From positions 71,273,312-71,337,311 of the forward strand of contig CM057826.1 in NCBI GenBank assembly GCA_030068075.1: a DNA stretch of 64,000 bases, given 5' to 3'. Below the pieces are notes generated by a model. That model was given only the letters and a program-made list of their open reading frames with translations, was not told the origin of the DNA and did not search any database. Below, piece after piece: positions 50,867 through 60,720 of the stretch (positions are counted from its first letter, which is position 1; the number at the start of each line of letters is the position of its first letter). Origin of the DNA: Paguma larvata. Lineage: Eukaryota; Chordata; Mammalia; Carnivora; Viverridae. The position numbers were made by a program, and so were the translations under genes.

Positions 50867-51650
50867 GCAGAGGTCAAGGGCAGGCTGCCCCAAAATATGC
50901 CACTTTGGCATATTGTTTTAGATAAAAGTTGATTAAGAGACAGCCTGTTCAAGAAGGTCACTCAGACCCTTCTCTGTCCTCCTGGAAGCAGGAAATAAAT
51001 CTCCCATGTGAAAGGTACCCTCCCTGCGCCAGGCGGTAAAGAGACACCGTCATCATAAAAAGAGAAGAAATTTGGAGCCAAGAATGCTGCACAAAAACCC
51101 TTATTACTTTTTACTAATTTATTACCTCAGCCTAAATTCTGTTTAGAATTCCTTACTAAGTGAAACTCCCAAAGTTAAATGTTCGTTGCCCTGTCAACCC
51201 CTCAGATTTATGGTCTCCTGGTCTAAAAGGCATTACATCTGCCCTCCTTGGTCATTTCTTTTTTATTTTCTAAAGTTTATTTATTTATTTTGAGAGGGAG
51301 AGAGAGAAGAGAGTAAGAGTGAGCAGGGGAGGGGCAGAGAGAGAGAATCCCAAGCAGGCTTCATGCTGTCAGCACAGAGCCCAATGTGGGGCTTGATCTC
51401 ATGAGCCTCTCATGAACCATGAGATCCTGACCTGAGCTGAAATCCACGGTAGGACACTTAACTGATTGAACCACCCAGGCACCCCTGCCTTGGGCATTTC
51501 TTTAGGACTCAATTTCATTATTGAGCCTCCATGTACACATAATAAAACTGGTTTTTTACTCCTGCTAATCTTCTTCATGTTAATTCAATTCTTTGTCCAG
51601 CTGGAAGAACCTTGGACTGAGGAAAATTTCTTCCTCTCCTTCAACTAAAT
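50867..51650 (+). mobile_element. LTR, ERV1-like, sense, interrupted by a CAN-SINE
   Basis: 5' signature 'ccccaaaatatgccactttg', a 3' AATAAA ('cataataaaactgg'), a T/C-rich stretch after it and an end near 'cttcctctccttcaac'. The SINE at 51261-51487 splits it. Exact termini and target duplication not resolved. No gag, pol or env sequence adjoins. The family is shared with elements at 59949-60465 and 63640-64000. The frame at 51466-51648 is within it. Confidence 0.55.
51261..51487 (-). mobile_element. CAN-SINE, antisense, inserted in an LTR
   Basis: Tail, GA-rich segment, body and head ending 'ccacccaggcacccc'. Flanks ccttggtcatttctt (51246-51260) and ccttgggcatttctt (51488-51502) form a 15-bp duplication with one mismatch. 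A short internal duplication of 'ctcatgag' sequence is present. Confidence 0.96.
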
Positions 51651-51852
51651 GATTTCTTAGATCCTCACCTGGAGAATATTCATGATCCTGTGATACATGC
51701 ATCAAAAGTTAAGTCATCACACTGCTCTTATCTTTTTAATTGGTTTATATTTCTGACAAATTGGTTCTTCATAACCTTAAAATATAAAATGTAACTATTT
51801 TGGTAGTACTACCAGCACTTTTTAAATTGTTGTTAGGTACATATGAAAATAA

Positions 51853-52023
51853 GTTTTAAGTTTATTTATTTGTTTGGGGGGGGGGGTGCAGAGAGAGGAC
51901 AGAAAGAATCCCAAACAGGCTCCACACTGTCCACTCAAACTCACAAACCAAACTCATGAAATCATGACCTGAGCCGAAGTCAAGAGTCAGATGCTTAACC
52001 CACTGAACCACCCAGGTGTCCCC
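51853..52023 (-). mobile_element. CAN-SINE, antisense, internally deleted, with G11 run
   Basis: Tail 'aagtttatttatttgttt', then a run of 11 G (51876-51886) in place of part of the GA-rich segment, shortened body, and head ending 'ccacccaggtgtcccc'. Weak 7-bp flanks aaaataa at 51846-51852 and 52024-52030. Confidence 0.9.
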
Positions 52024-52039
52024 AAAATAAAAACCTTTT

Positions 52040-52495
52040 AAAAGTAAAATAATACTACCCTATTGTTGTGCAACTTGTTTAATTTGTGTCTTAAGCACCC
52101 TTTCATGTCAGAACTTACAGAACTACTTCTTTTCTTTTTTCTCAACTGATTCATACTCTTAAACCATATCATGCCCCATTATAATTTTCAATTATTCTTG
52201 GTTATTAGATTTTCTTCCAGATTTGGGGAGGGGTTGTTTTGTTTTGTTCTGTTACTAAAACCATCCTGAAATAAATAATCATTTACAAAAATCTTTGTGC
52301 CCTGGCATGACTAAAGTTATAAAAGTTTCTAACATTGATAACATGACATCACTATGTCAAAAGATGTGTGTTTTTATATTGTTAGAAACTGCCAAATTGC
52401 CTTTCATAAAGTTAGACCAATTCACATGTTCACCAACCACACAAGAATATCTATTTCCAGTCTCTCTTGATGTATTTTTTAAATAACATAATTTT
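52040..52495 (-). mobile_element. ancient L1-type LINE fragment, antisense
   Basis: 'tgttactaaaaccatcctga', 'aaactgccaaattgcctttc' and 'ttcacatgttcaccaaccac' match, in a diverged form, the antisense LINE segment seen intact at 53000-53250 ('gtttgcattcccaccaac'). Confidence 0.5.
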
Positions 52496-52511
52496 TAAAA
52501 AATTCTAACCA

Positions 52512-54160
52512 GGGGCACCTGGGTGGCTCAATTCGTTAAGAGTCCAACTCTTTTTTTTTTAATTTTTTTCTTTTTTTTATTATAATAGTTTATTTTCAAA
52601 TTGGTTTACATATAACACCCAGTGTTTGTCCCAACATGTACCCTCTTTAATGCCCATCACCCCCTCTCCCCCCTACCTCACCCCCCCTCACCCTCAGTTT
52701 GTTCTTAGTCTTTGAGAGTCTCTTATGTTTTATCTCCCTCCCTCTCTGTGTCTTTTTTTCCTTTCCCCTCTTCCCCTCCCCCTGGTTTTTGCTTAGTCTC
52801 ACAAAGTCCACCTATTCCTGGAGACATATGATATCTGTCTTTTTCTGACTGACTTATTTCACTTAACATAATACCCTCCAGTTCCATCCATGTTGCTACA
52901 CATGGCCAGATTTCATTTTTTCTCATTGCCACATAGTAGTCCATTGTATATATGTGCCACATCTTCTTTATCCATTCGTCAGTTGATGGGCACTTGGTCT
53001 CTTTCCATGATTTGGCTATTGTTGAAAGTGCTGCTATGAACATTGGGGTACACGAGCCCCTATGCATCAACATTCCTGTGTCTCTTGGGTAGATTCCTAG
53101 TAGTGCTATTGCTGGGTCATAGGGTAGCTCTATATTCATTTTTTTGAGGAACCTCCACACCGTTTTCCAGAGTGGCTGCACCAGTTTGCATTCCCACCAA
53201 CAGTGTAGGAGGGTGCCTGCTTCTCCACATCCCCGCCGGCATCTATAGTTTCCTGATTTATTCATTTTAGCCACTCGAACCGGTGTAAGATGGTATCTCA
53301 GTGTGGTTTTGATTTGTGTTTCCCTGTTGATGAGTGACTTTGACCATCGTTTCATGTGTCTGTTGGCACAAGAACAGACACATAGACCAATGGAATAGAA
53401 TAGGGAACCCAGAGATGGACCCACATGCATATGGCCATCTAATCTTTGACAAAGCGGGAAAGAGTATCCGATGGAAAAAAGACAGTCTGTTTAATAAATG
53501 GTGCTGGGAGAACTGGACAGCAACATGCAAAAGAATGAAACTAGACCACTTCCTTACACCACTCACAAAAATAAACTCTAAATGGATGAAGGATCTGAAT
53601 GTGAGACAGGAAACCATCAAAATCCTAGAGGAGAAAGCAGGAAAAAACCTCTTTGACCTGAGCCGCAGCAATTTCCTATGCGACACATCTACAAGGGTGA
53701 GGGAATTTAAAGCAAAAATGAACTATTGGGACCTCATCAAGATAAAAAGCTTCTGCACGGCAAAGGAAACAACCAACAAAACTAATAGACAACTGACGGA
53801 ATGGGAAAGGATAATTGCAAATGACATATCAGATAAAGGACTAGTATCTAAAATCTATAAAGAACTTACCAAACTCCACACCTGAAAAACAAATAATCCA
53901 GTGAAAATGGGCAGAAGAAATGAATAGACACTTCTCCAAAGAGGACATTCAGATGGCCAAGAGTCCAACTCTTGATTTCAGCTCAGGTCATGATCTCATG
54001 GGTTCATGAGTTCAAGCTCCGTTTAGGGCTCTGCTCAGACAGTGCAAACCCTGCTTGGGATTCTCTCTCTCTCCCTTTCTTTCAGTCCTCCCCCCAACTC
54101 AGCACCTGCTTATGCATGCTCTCTCTCTCAAAATAAATAAACTTTAAAAAATAAAAAAAA
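52512..54160 (+). mobile_element. CAN-SINE, sense, split by an L1 insertion
   Basis: The head is at 52512-52552 ('ggggcacctgggtggctcaa') and the rest at 53961-54160 ('cttgatttcagctcaggtca' to an A-rich tail). Between them is the L1 at 52553-53960. Outer flanks aattctaacca (52501-52511) and aattcaaacca (54164-54174) are an 11-bp duplication with one mismatch. Confidence 0.95.
52553..53960 (-). mobile_element. L1 LINE, 5'-truncated and 5'-inverted (twin-priming structure)
   Basis: The 1408-bp insertion has two segments. 52553-53367 is antisense: poly(T), 3' UTR, then the ORF2 C-terminus. 53368-53960 is sense: the ORF2 part immediately upstream. The two abut in L1 coordinates, sharing only 'gccaa'. 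A 13-bp duplication gagtccaactctt (52540-52552 and 53961-53973) marks the site. The antisense segment encodes the ORF2p C-terminal cysteine motif CX3CX7HX4C ([18 protein letters not shown]). Endonuclease and reverse transcriptase domains are absent. Frames of 235 codons (minus, 52723-53430) and 183 codons (plus, 53334-53885) run across the inversion junction and are not genes. Confidence 0.96.
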
Positions 54161-54394
54161 GACAATTCAAACCATATCTGCAAGTACATTATACTGATTG
54201 GTTTCTTATTTATTATTTATTGGTATTCTACTATATATTTAAAAAGATCTGAGATAGCTTCTAATATTAACATGCATATAAATGAGACTTAAAAAATAAA
54301 TATGTATCCACACCAATAAAAAGAAGGGCAAATAAGTCAGAAAGTTTTGAAAGATTTAATTCTGAATGCTTGTAACTATTCTAGACAAAAGTGA

Positions 54395-54490
54395 TATGAT
54401 AGAGATTAAAACAGACAAGTCCCTGTTCTGTTTATATTTTCATAGAATAAATACAAATAAATAAATTAAAATATAAAATATGATTTCAGC
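54395..54490 (-). mobile_element. L2 LINE 3'-end fragment, antisense
   Basis: 'taaaacagacaagtccctgt' followed by 'gaataaatacaaataaataa' resembles reverse-complement L2 near its 3' end. Confidence 0.4.
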
Positions 54491-55489
54491 CAGAGGGAAA
54501 GGCTATCATTAAATAAAACAGTTTAACAATGCCTAGGCTTACTTTAACACATATCAATTTTAAACAGAGAGATCAGTGGACTACACTTCTATACCATAGG
54601 GTGATTCTAGTGAAAGCAATCAGTAGGTTTTTGATTACCAGTTGGAATAAAAACTCTATTCCATGCCCAAAGGGAGAGATGAGTTGCTTGGCAAACCCAC
54701 CTATGTCTTTGGTAAAAGGGAAAAGAGGCAGAGGAATTTAGGTCGCTTATGGCAAATCAATCATTATACTTAAAAAAAAAAGTGTTCACACCTCCAGATG
54801 ATGTTTGTCCTGTCATTTTCCACAATTGATGGGAATCACTGATTCCTAATCATTTACCATATGCTGTGTGGAGACAGAGGGAATTAAATCTCATATCCAA
54901 TGAAGGTCAACAGAAAGCCAAAAGAATAGAAAACAACCAGATATACTTTACTTCCGTAACTGGCTAATACAAAGAATCCCCCCATCTTTCAATGAAATTG
55001 TTTTCATGCTTCTCAGAAGACCTCCAAATTTTCATTCGCAAGGAAAGGTATGAAAGTTAAGTATGATTTCCTGAAAGTCAGTGATGAGGCAAGACAACCA
55101 GGGTATTTATGAGTCTCTTATACTGTCATGCTTGAAACTGTAGAATGTTGAGCAGACTATTCATTCACTAGAGAAATACTCCCAGTCATCTCAGGTTTGT
55201 TTACAACAACAGACAAAGGAGAGACATCGCTCATAGATCAGCATGTCATAAAATAGAGACAGCACACTGCCAAGGGCAAATTTAGAACTCTGAATGAAGA
55301 AAAGACTCTGTGCCCACAGAGCACCCAGACACAGAAATTCAAGTGACATGATGAGGGTGTCAAAGTTATAACTGCCATATATAGTACAAGAAAGCTTATA
55401 AAAAGAAATTTAATTCCGCTGTTGTAATTAGAAATTAATGGGAAAAATCTCAGCAAAATGTTCAGAGTGAACTACAGCTCAGGGGGATC
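54491..55489. other. anonymous non-coding sequence
   Basis: No gene called. Frames at 54529-54741 and 55238-55456 lack recognisable features. Confidence 0.5.
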
Positions 55490-55582
55490 CACCTGAAATA
55501 GTTTACCAAATTAATGATTAATTGTCAAAGGACCTAGACAAGCAACAACAGAGAAGATTTTAAAATTATGTATGTACAATTC
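55490..55582 (+). mobile_element. ancient L1 ORF2 fragment, left of the solo LTR
   Basis: 'agcaacaacagagaagattt' and 'attatgtatgtacaattc' match a region of ORF2. The sequence resumes directly after the LTR at 56857. Confidence 0.55.
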
Positions 55583-56856
55583 TGCCGGGGTCCTTTTTCC
55601 GGCGAATCTAGGGGTCCACGAAGGACGAACGGTTAGGCGAAATGAGGTGAGAGAGCCACGAGTGAGATGGAATCTGATGACCAAGCAGGCAGCCCTGGGA
55701 ATTCTGGCGTCTCTGACCTGCTAGTCTCAGTGTCTTTATTTTTAAAGGTAGCGAGTGACAATACATCTGTGACAAGGCATCATTTACAATTTTTCTTAGG
55801 TTGACATATTTGCGAATCCCTCAGACTTTAGTAGGCAGTAACTGTTTTTATGACTTTGTTCCAAAGTTACACATTGTTTTTTAGGCAGAGCAGAGGAAAT
55901 AACAAGATAAAGATTTTAGGAAGAGAGCAGTATTGTCGTAGCCCTTGGTAAACAGAGGGCGCATACATTGTTGCCTTAAGACCTATGTTAATCATCTATA
56001 GATAGTTTAGGAGACATTCTATCCATAATCTTTAACCATGATGGAGGAGGTAGAGACATGATCTCTAAGTTCTTTTCCTTTATGAGTGAATGAGCCTATA
56101 TCATAAGGGCTCATGTTTATCTGTTCTTTATATAAACAGCAGTTTCTGTAAAAGTATTTTGTTATTGCCTTTATATTATAAAGGAGCGTGGGGATGGGAA
56201 TAGCAAAAGGATTCGTGAAACGTTAACCTCAGGAAGGTACTCAATGTTTGTTGTTGATCAGTGAAGATATGTGTAGCTACTTTTATTTGGCTATTATTTG
56301 TGCCTTATCTGTAAACAGTGCTCCCAACTTCTGGGCAAAGCCAACCTCCGGAGAAGGTCCCAAGTCTCTTTACAATCTCTCCTATCAGTCTGTTAACCAA
56401 ATACTGAGAGAAGCTTCAGAGATGTGCCTTGAGGTTTTATGGTGGGGCTGCGGGGATGATTAACACAATGCTATACCTGCAGGGAAAATCTAGTTTGGCT
56501 CAAGGAGTCTTGGGGCCTACCGTCTGCTAATTTCTAGCCAACTCATAACTGCTATTCTATATGATCAATTTGTGTAACCTGTCCCCAAGAGACAACCCTG
56601 AGGTTACTTCTGACCAGGTTATTCTCATTCAGATTTTATCCATCAAGACATCGCACTCCAGGTCCCCTTTTCCATGTGCCATAAACCCAAAGAGCATTAT
56701 GTCCTTTAGGCCAACGAAAGCAGTCCAAGAAATCCAGGTCTGAAAGATTATCTAGAAGGAAGTAAGATTAGGCGCCAGTTTGGCTGGCGAGCTTTTGTTT
56801 CAACCTTTTCCACACAGGGAGGGGTCTCAACCTGTGAGCCCAAACGGCTCCCAACA
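55583..56856 (-). mobile_element. solo LTR, 1274 bp, antisense, 6-bp target duplication
   Basis: Plus strand starts TGCCGGGGTCC and ends CTCCCAACA, so the LTR itself (minus) runs TG to CA. Flanks are a perfect caattc (55577-55582 and 56857-56862). On the minus strand a TTTAAAAATAAA at about 55735-55746 could serve as TATA and/or poly(A) signal, followed by a CpG-containing U5-like segment. Six-bp duplication suggests a class II (ERV2/betaretrovirus-like) element. No internal retroviral genes are present. Frames at 56248-56463 and 56561-56743 are on the opposite strand and not genes. Confidence 0.8.
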
Positions 56857-57080
56857 CAATTCCATGATGATAAATTTTAAAAAGTCAATGAGACGTACAC
56901 CTTTCTTGGAAAATAGTTACAAAATCTAGTTCAAACAGAAGTAGAAAACCTAAAAAAACTAAAGGCCATAGAAAAAAATGAAATTATGAAAAAAATTACA
57001 AAATGTCTCAAAAGAAAGTTTGATCAGTAACTTCTTTCACATTCCCAAGGAATGGATAATTGGTATATACATCATTAAAG
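56857..57080 (+). mobile_element. ancient L1 ORF2 fragment, right of the solo LTR
   Basis: Continues the interrupted L1: 'ccatgatgataaattttaaa', 'acctttcttggaaaatagtt' and 'cagaagtagaaaacctaaaa'. Heavily decayed. Confidence 0.55.
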
Positions 57081-57659
57081 AAAGAATGTAGGAAAAAGTG
57101 ATTTTGGATGGAAGGATCTTAAGAGAGTTTACTGATGGTCTGATGTAACTCCCTCCTCACACTCAATGTAAAGGAATGCCTTTCCTCAAAACTTTGTTAG
57201 CGGCAACATTGCCTTTTTTCTGGTTCCTTCTTGATTCCTTTCTAATCAGAATGGACATTAACCTAAGGAGTAGCGGGAGGAGAAGTTTTTGATGTTATGC
57301 TTCTTCAGAGTCTCTGGCCTTGCTCTTTGAAGTTCCAGGATGTATGCTAACAGTATCAAGTCCCTGATTCTAACGTTGAAGAGCCTTATTTACCTAAATG
57401 TTACCTGTGGGAAGAATTTGGGAAATAACTTTCTAAATCAATTAGTTTGGTACAACTCAAAGAACAAATGAACAACAGGAAAGGCATTATGCAAATGTGT
57501 GGCTTTTCAAAACTGTACTGCCTGGAGAAAAGCATGGTCAGGGGCCTCCTGGAGAGTGGCCTAAAAAGTTGAACCTGTCCTGCTATTCCATATTCACTTA
57601 AATTCTGTGTTAATATTAAACTTCACTTTGATTAATATTATACATTTGACCCGTAAAAC
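57081..57659. other. unassigned segment within the ancient L1 span
   Basis: No L1 similarity recognised and no gene. It may be an older insertion, or L1 sequence decayed beyond recognition. Confidence 0.4.
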
Positions 57660-58790
57660 AAACCTTAAAGGAAATTCACATATGAATATAGATGTGAATA
57701 TTTCTAAATAAGATACGAGCATATTGAATTCAACAGTACATCTACCATGACCAAGTCCATTTTAATTCAGGAATCCAAATCATAGGAAAACTTTTTTAAC
57801 ATCAATATGTTCAAGTAACAGAACACTTTTAATAATCTTAACAGACTCCAAAAATATATGTGATAATATTAAGTACTAAATCTTAAGACACATTTTAAAA
57901 AAATGAACAAGTCACCATTAAGTCTCTTAAAATTAAACCAAAATCATTTTGGTGATCAAATTCTAAAGGTTTCAGGAATGAGATTAACATACTGAATTTC
58001 CTAACATTATTTAACATTTTTCTAAATGTTTTAACAAATACACAAAGATGTGAAACAGGAAGAAAAATATAGCACTTAGAAAGGAGGAAACAATATTCTC
58101 AGTGGTATAATTCTATATTAAGAAAACCCCAAATAATCTACCATAATATTTTATAGTTAATAATGGAATTAAGTAGTGTAGCCTCTTATGAGAAAAAAAT
58201 AATAAAATCAAATAATTTAAATTAGTTTCTATGAACTATAATAAAAAATTCCTTTCAGATAGCAAGCAAAATTTAGGTAGGATCTTCATGAAAAACATAT
58301 AAAATATTAAGATTTGAGTAAATCATAAAGCATTCCATTATTATAAATCAGAAAATTGATATATTTAGGAGTATGCATTCTTTCAAACTAATGTAGAGAT
58401 TTAATGCCACTGTCTATAATATTCAGATGGACTGTTTTTGAAATTAGCAGAGTGATTCTCAAGTTTATATACAGAAATTAGCATGGCCAGCAGTTAATAT
58501 ATCTTTGATGAAGAAAAAAATGGAGGAAAATTTGTTGTGTATTAAAAATCTACAATAGTAAGATAGTGTGACATAAAGGATCATGTGTACTATCTGATAT
58601 AAAGGATCATGGATACCAATAACCAAGGAGTAAATTACTCAACAGGTGATATGAAATAATTATTTTTTTAAAAGTCAGATTTATACCTCCTAACATACTT
58701 CAATACAAATCTGAGATGATTTTAGTTAAAGGAAAAAAGTGTATCAAAAAAATAAAGACATTATTATAGAACCGATTCAGAAATAGCAAG
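57660..58790 (+). mobile_element. ancient L1 ORF2 fragment, continued
   Basis: 'atatgaatatagatgtgaat', 'gaattcaacagtacatctac', 'catgaccaagtccattttaa', 'agaaaaccccaaataatcta' and 'gattctcaagtttatataca' follow the order of L1 ORF2 through the RT region and beyond, with frameshifts and stops throughout. Confidence 0.65.
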
Positions 58791-58821
58791 AACTTAAAAA
58801 ACAGTGGATATCTCAGAAAGG

Positions 58822-59184
58822 TGTTATGGCAAATACTCAGTGCCCAGGAAGAGGCAAGCGACACACACTCAAGGAATCAGAAAAGACTGTTTATTTCACA
58901 CTGGTGCTGGCTCACCAGAGTCACCTCCAAAAGCTGAGCCATGTGTGAGCCCCGGCAATGGTCTTCTTTTGTGCCTGGCTAGCTTCCGGGTACTTGGAAA
59001 TTTTCTATTGACTGCCCAGGGTGGAGGCGGAGGGGGGCGGGGGCACTATTGGTTGTGTTATGTGGGCAGTTGGCTGATGCAAGAGGCAAGAAAGATTATG
59101 AAAGCCAAAAGCATGCAAGGGAGGTATCTGGCCTTGCATATCTGACTGGCCTTTTTTATGTGCTCTTGCCAGCTTTCCTTCTCA
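58822..59184 (-). mobile_element. solo LTR, 363 bp, antisense, 4-bp target duplication
   Basis: Plus strand starts TGTTATGGC and ends CTTCTCA, giving TG...CA on both strands. Flanked by a perfect aagg (58818-58821 and 59185-59188). On the minus strand a CCAAT box, then an AATAAA (plus-strand tttatt near 58890), then a U5-like segment lie in order. Four-bp duplication fits a class I (gammaretrovirus-like) ERV. No internal genes. Frames at 58804-59145 and 59049-59255 cross it and are incidental. Confidence 0.7.
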
Positions 59185-59369
59185 AAGGAATAGAAATATA
59201 TTTATGCATACATGTCTTTAACAGCATGCGTGTCAAAAAATTGAAAATGAATTAAAAAGCAAAATACAATTTGGAAAATGTGTCACACATAGTAATTTTT
59301 ATGTGATTTAGAGACATCAAACCAATGTCACTGCAACAGGGCTTTTCATGTATAGGGAGAAGAGCAGAA

Positions 59370-59536
59370 GGGGCACCTGGGTGGCTCGGTCAGTTAACCA
59401 TCCTACTTCAGTTCAGGTCATGATCTCATGGTTCGTGGGTTCAAGTCCCGCCTCAGGCTCTCTGCTCTGTCTCCCTCTCTCTTCGTCCTATCCCTCTGTT
59501 GCTCAAAAACAAATAAACATTAAAAACAAAAAAGAA
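59370..59536 (+). mobile_element. CAN-SINE, sense, internally deleted
   Basis: Head ('ggggcacctgggtggctcgg'), B box 'gggttcaagtccc', then a body lacking roughly 45 bp, and a 'aaacaaataaacatt' tail. Target duplication agaagagcagaa (59358-59369) and agaagagcaaaa (59537-59548), one mismatch. Confidence 0.95.
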
Positions 59537-59548
59537 AGAAGAGCAAAA

Positions 59549-59850
59549 ACACAAATCAGTTTTCTGCCATTATGTTTAGAAGCATAAGAAACAGGACAGA
59601 AACCAGAAATTCATGATCATTAGGCTCAGCTGTCTGACTCCTCGTGTGGCCAGTTTCATATTTACCTACTTTCCATATGCAAATCTTTTTTTTTTTTTCA
59701 GAAAAACACCTAAAGAGGCAACAAATAACCAAAATGAAGGGAATTTAAAAATGCAAATGGAAGAGCTACTATTTTTTTTAATGTTATTTTGGTTACTTTG
59801 CTTCCAGATCAAGTTAGAAAAGCAAAACAATGTGGCGACTCACCAAAAAG

Positions 59851-59885
<35 letters not shown>

Positions 59886-59948
59886 GGTGGTAGACTTTGA
59901 ATTTCCAATGCAATGATTGAAAAATACATTGAGAGAAAGGAAAAATAA
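59549..59948. other. anonymous non-coding sequence with (AG)n
   Basis: Contains the AG run at 59862-59886. The 95-codon frame at 59613-59900 ends in its translation (RERERE) and is not a gene. Confidence 0.5.
59862..59886. repeat. (AG)n microsatellite
   Basis: About 12 AG units after an interrupted GA-rich lead. Confidence 0.95.
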
Positions 59949-60465
59949 TGTTTCCTCTACCTTTCTTGGTTCATGGCTGACACCCCTCTGTATTACAGAC
60001 AGATTAACAAGAGAAAAACTAACAGAAGTTTAATATCATGTGTATCTCCTATGTATATCAGAAATACCCAGGAAAACTGAGTAACTCCCCAAAATGGTCA
60101 AAGCTACCACCTTAAATACCATTTCCAGCTAAAGACAAAAGATGTGTGTGGGAGGGTAACCAATTATGGGAGGTTATCAGGCAAAGCAGAGTAAATAAAG
60201 GTCAGGTTGTTTGCAGTTTAAGCCAGTTCCTGCTCTACTGATGAGAGTAGATTTAGCCCTCCTCCTCCTCCTGGTATGGAGAGGGAGACATCCTTACAAA
60301 TGGAGATTTTCCTTATAAATGTAAATGTCTCTTACAAAAGGTTAACTTCTATTCAGTTTCCAGATCTTCTACCCTGTGTCTGCTGTTCTTTAAAAATAAC
60401 GCTCTCATGATAATCCTTATGCCAAAGAGACATATTTTGGAGTGGCAAATTCTGCTCCCCTTCCA
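59949..60465 (-). mobile_element. LTR, ERV1-like, antisense
   Basis: Read on the minus strand it has the shared 5' block ('ccactccaaaatatg', then 'ctctttggcat'), a 'tatttaagg' TATA-like site, an ATTAAA poly(A) signal ('gatattaaacttctg') and a U5-like end 'ggtagaggaaaca'. Termini TG and CA are plausible, but no target duplication is evident, so ends are approximate. Confidence 0.6.
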
Positions 60466-60720
60466 TATTAAGGATAGATGACTAACAGCAAGAGATCATT
60501 TAAAGCTATATATAATTTTTATGAGTTGAGTTTCCCAAATTCCATTCCTACCTCCCATGATGTCATCAGCTCTCAGGTCATATAGGCACTACCCCCAAGG
60601 AAGACACCTTCCTTACCATCCTTTTCTCTCCTTTCTTTCACCAATGTATCATCCTTTGCCTCTTGTTCACTCAAGTCCTTGCTTGTAACTGGCTATCTTA
60701 TGTAATAAACTAATTTCCCC
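60466..60720. other. unassigned, possible L2 fragment
   Basis: 'caaggaagacaccttcctta' and a polypyrimidine run at 60550-60700 resemble the sense L2 3' region only loosely. Confidence 0.35.

Noticed and set aside
52723..53885. 235-codon and 183-codon frames as host genes
   Set aside because: They are L1 ORF2 C-terminal and mid-ORF2 fragments running across the inversion junction. No promoter, complete ORF2 or host domain.
55583..56856. Retroviral accessory or envelope gene within the long LTR
   Set aside because: No long sense frame is present on the minus strand. The listed frames are on the opposite strand and short.
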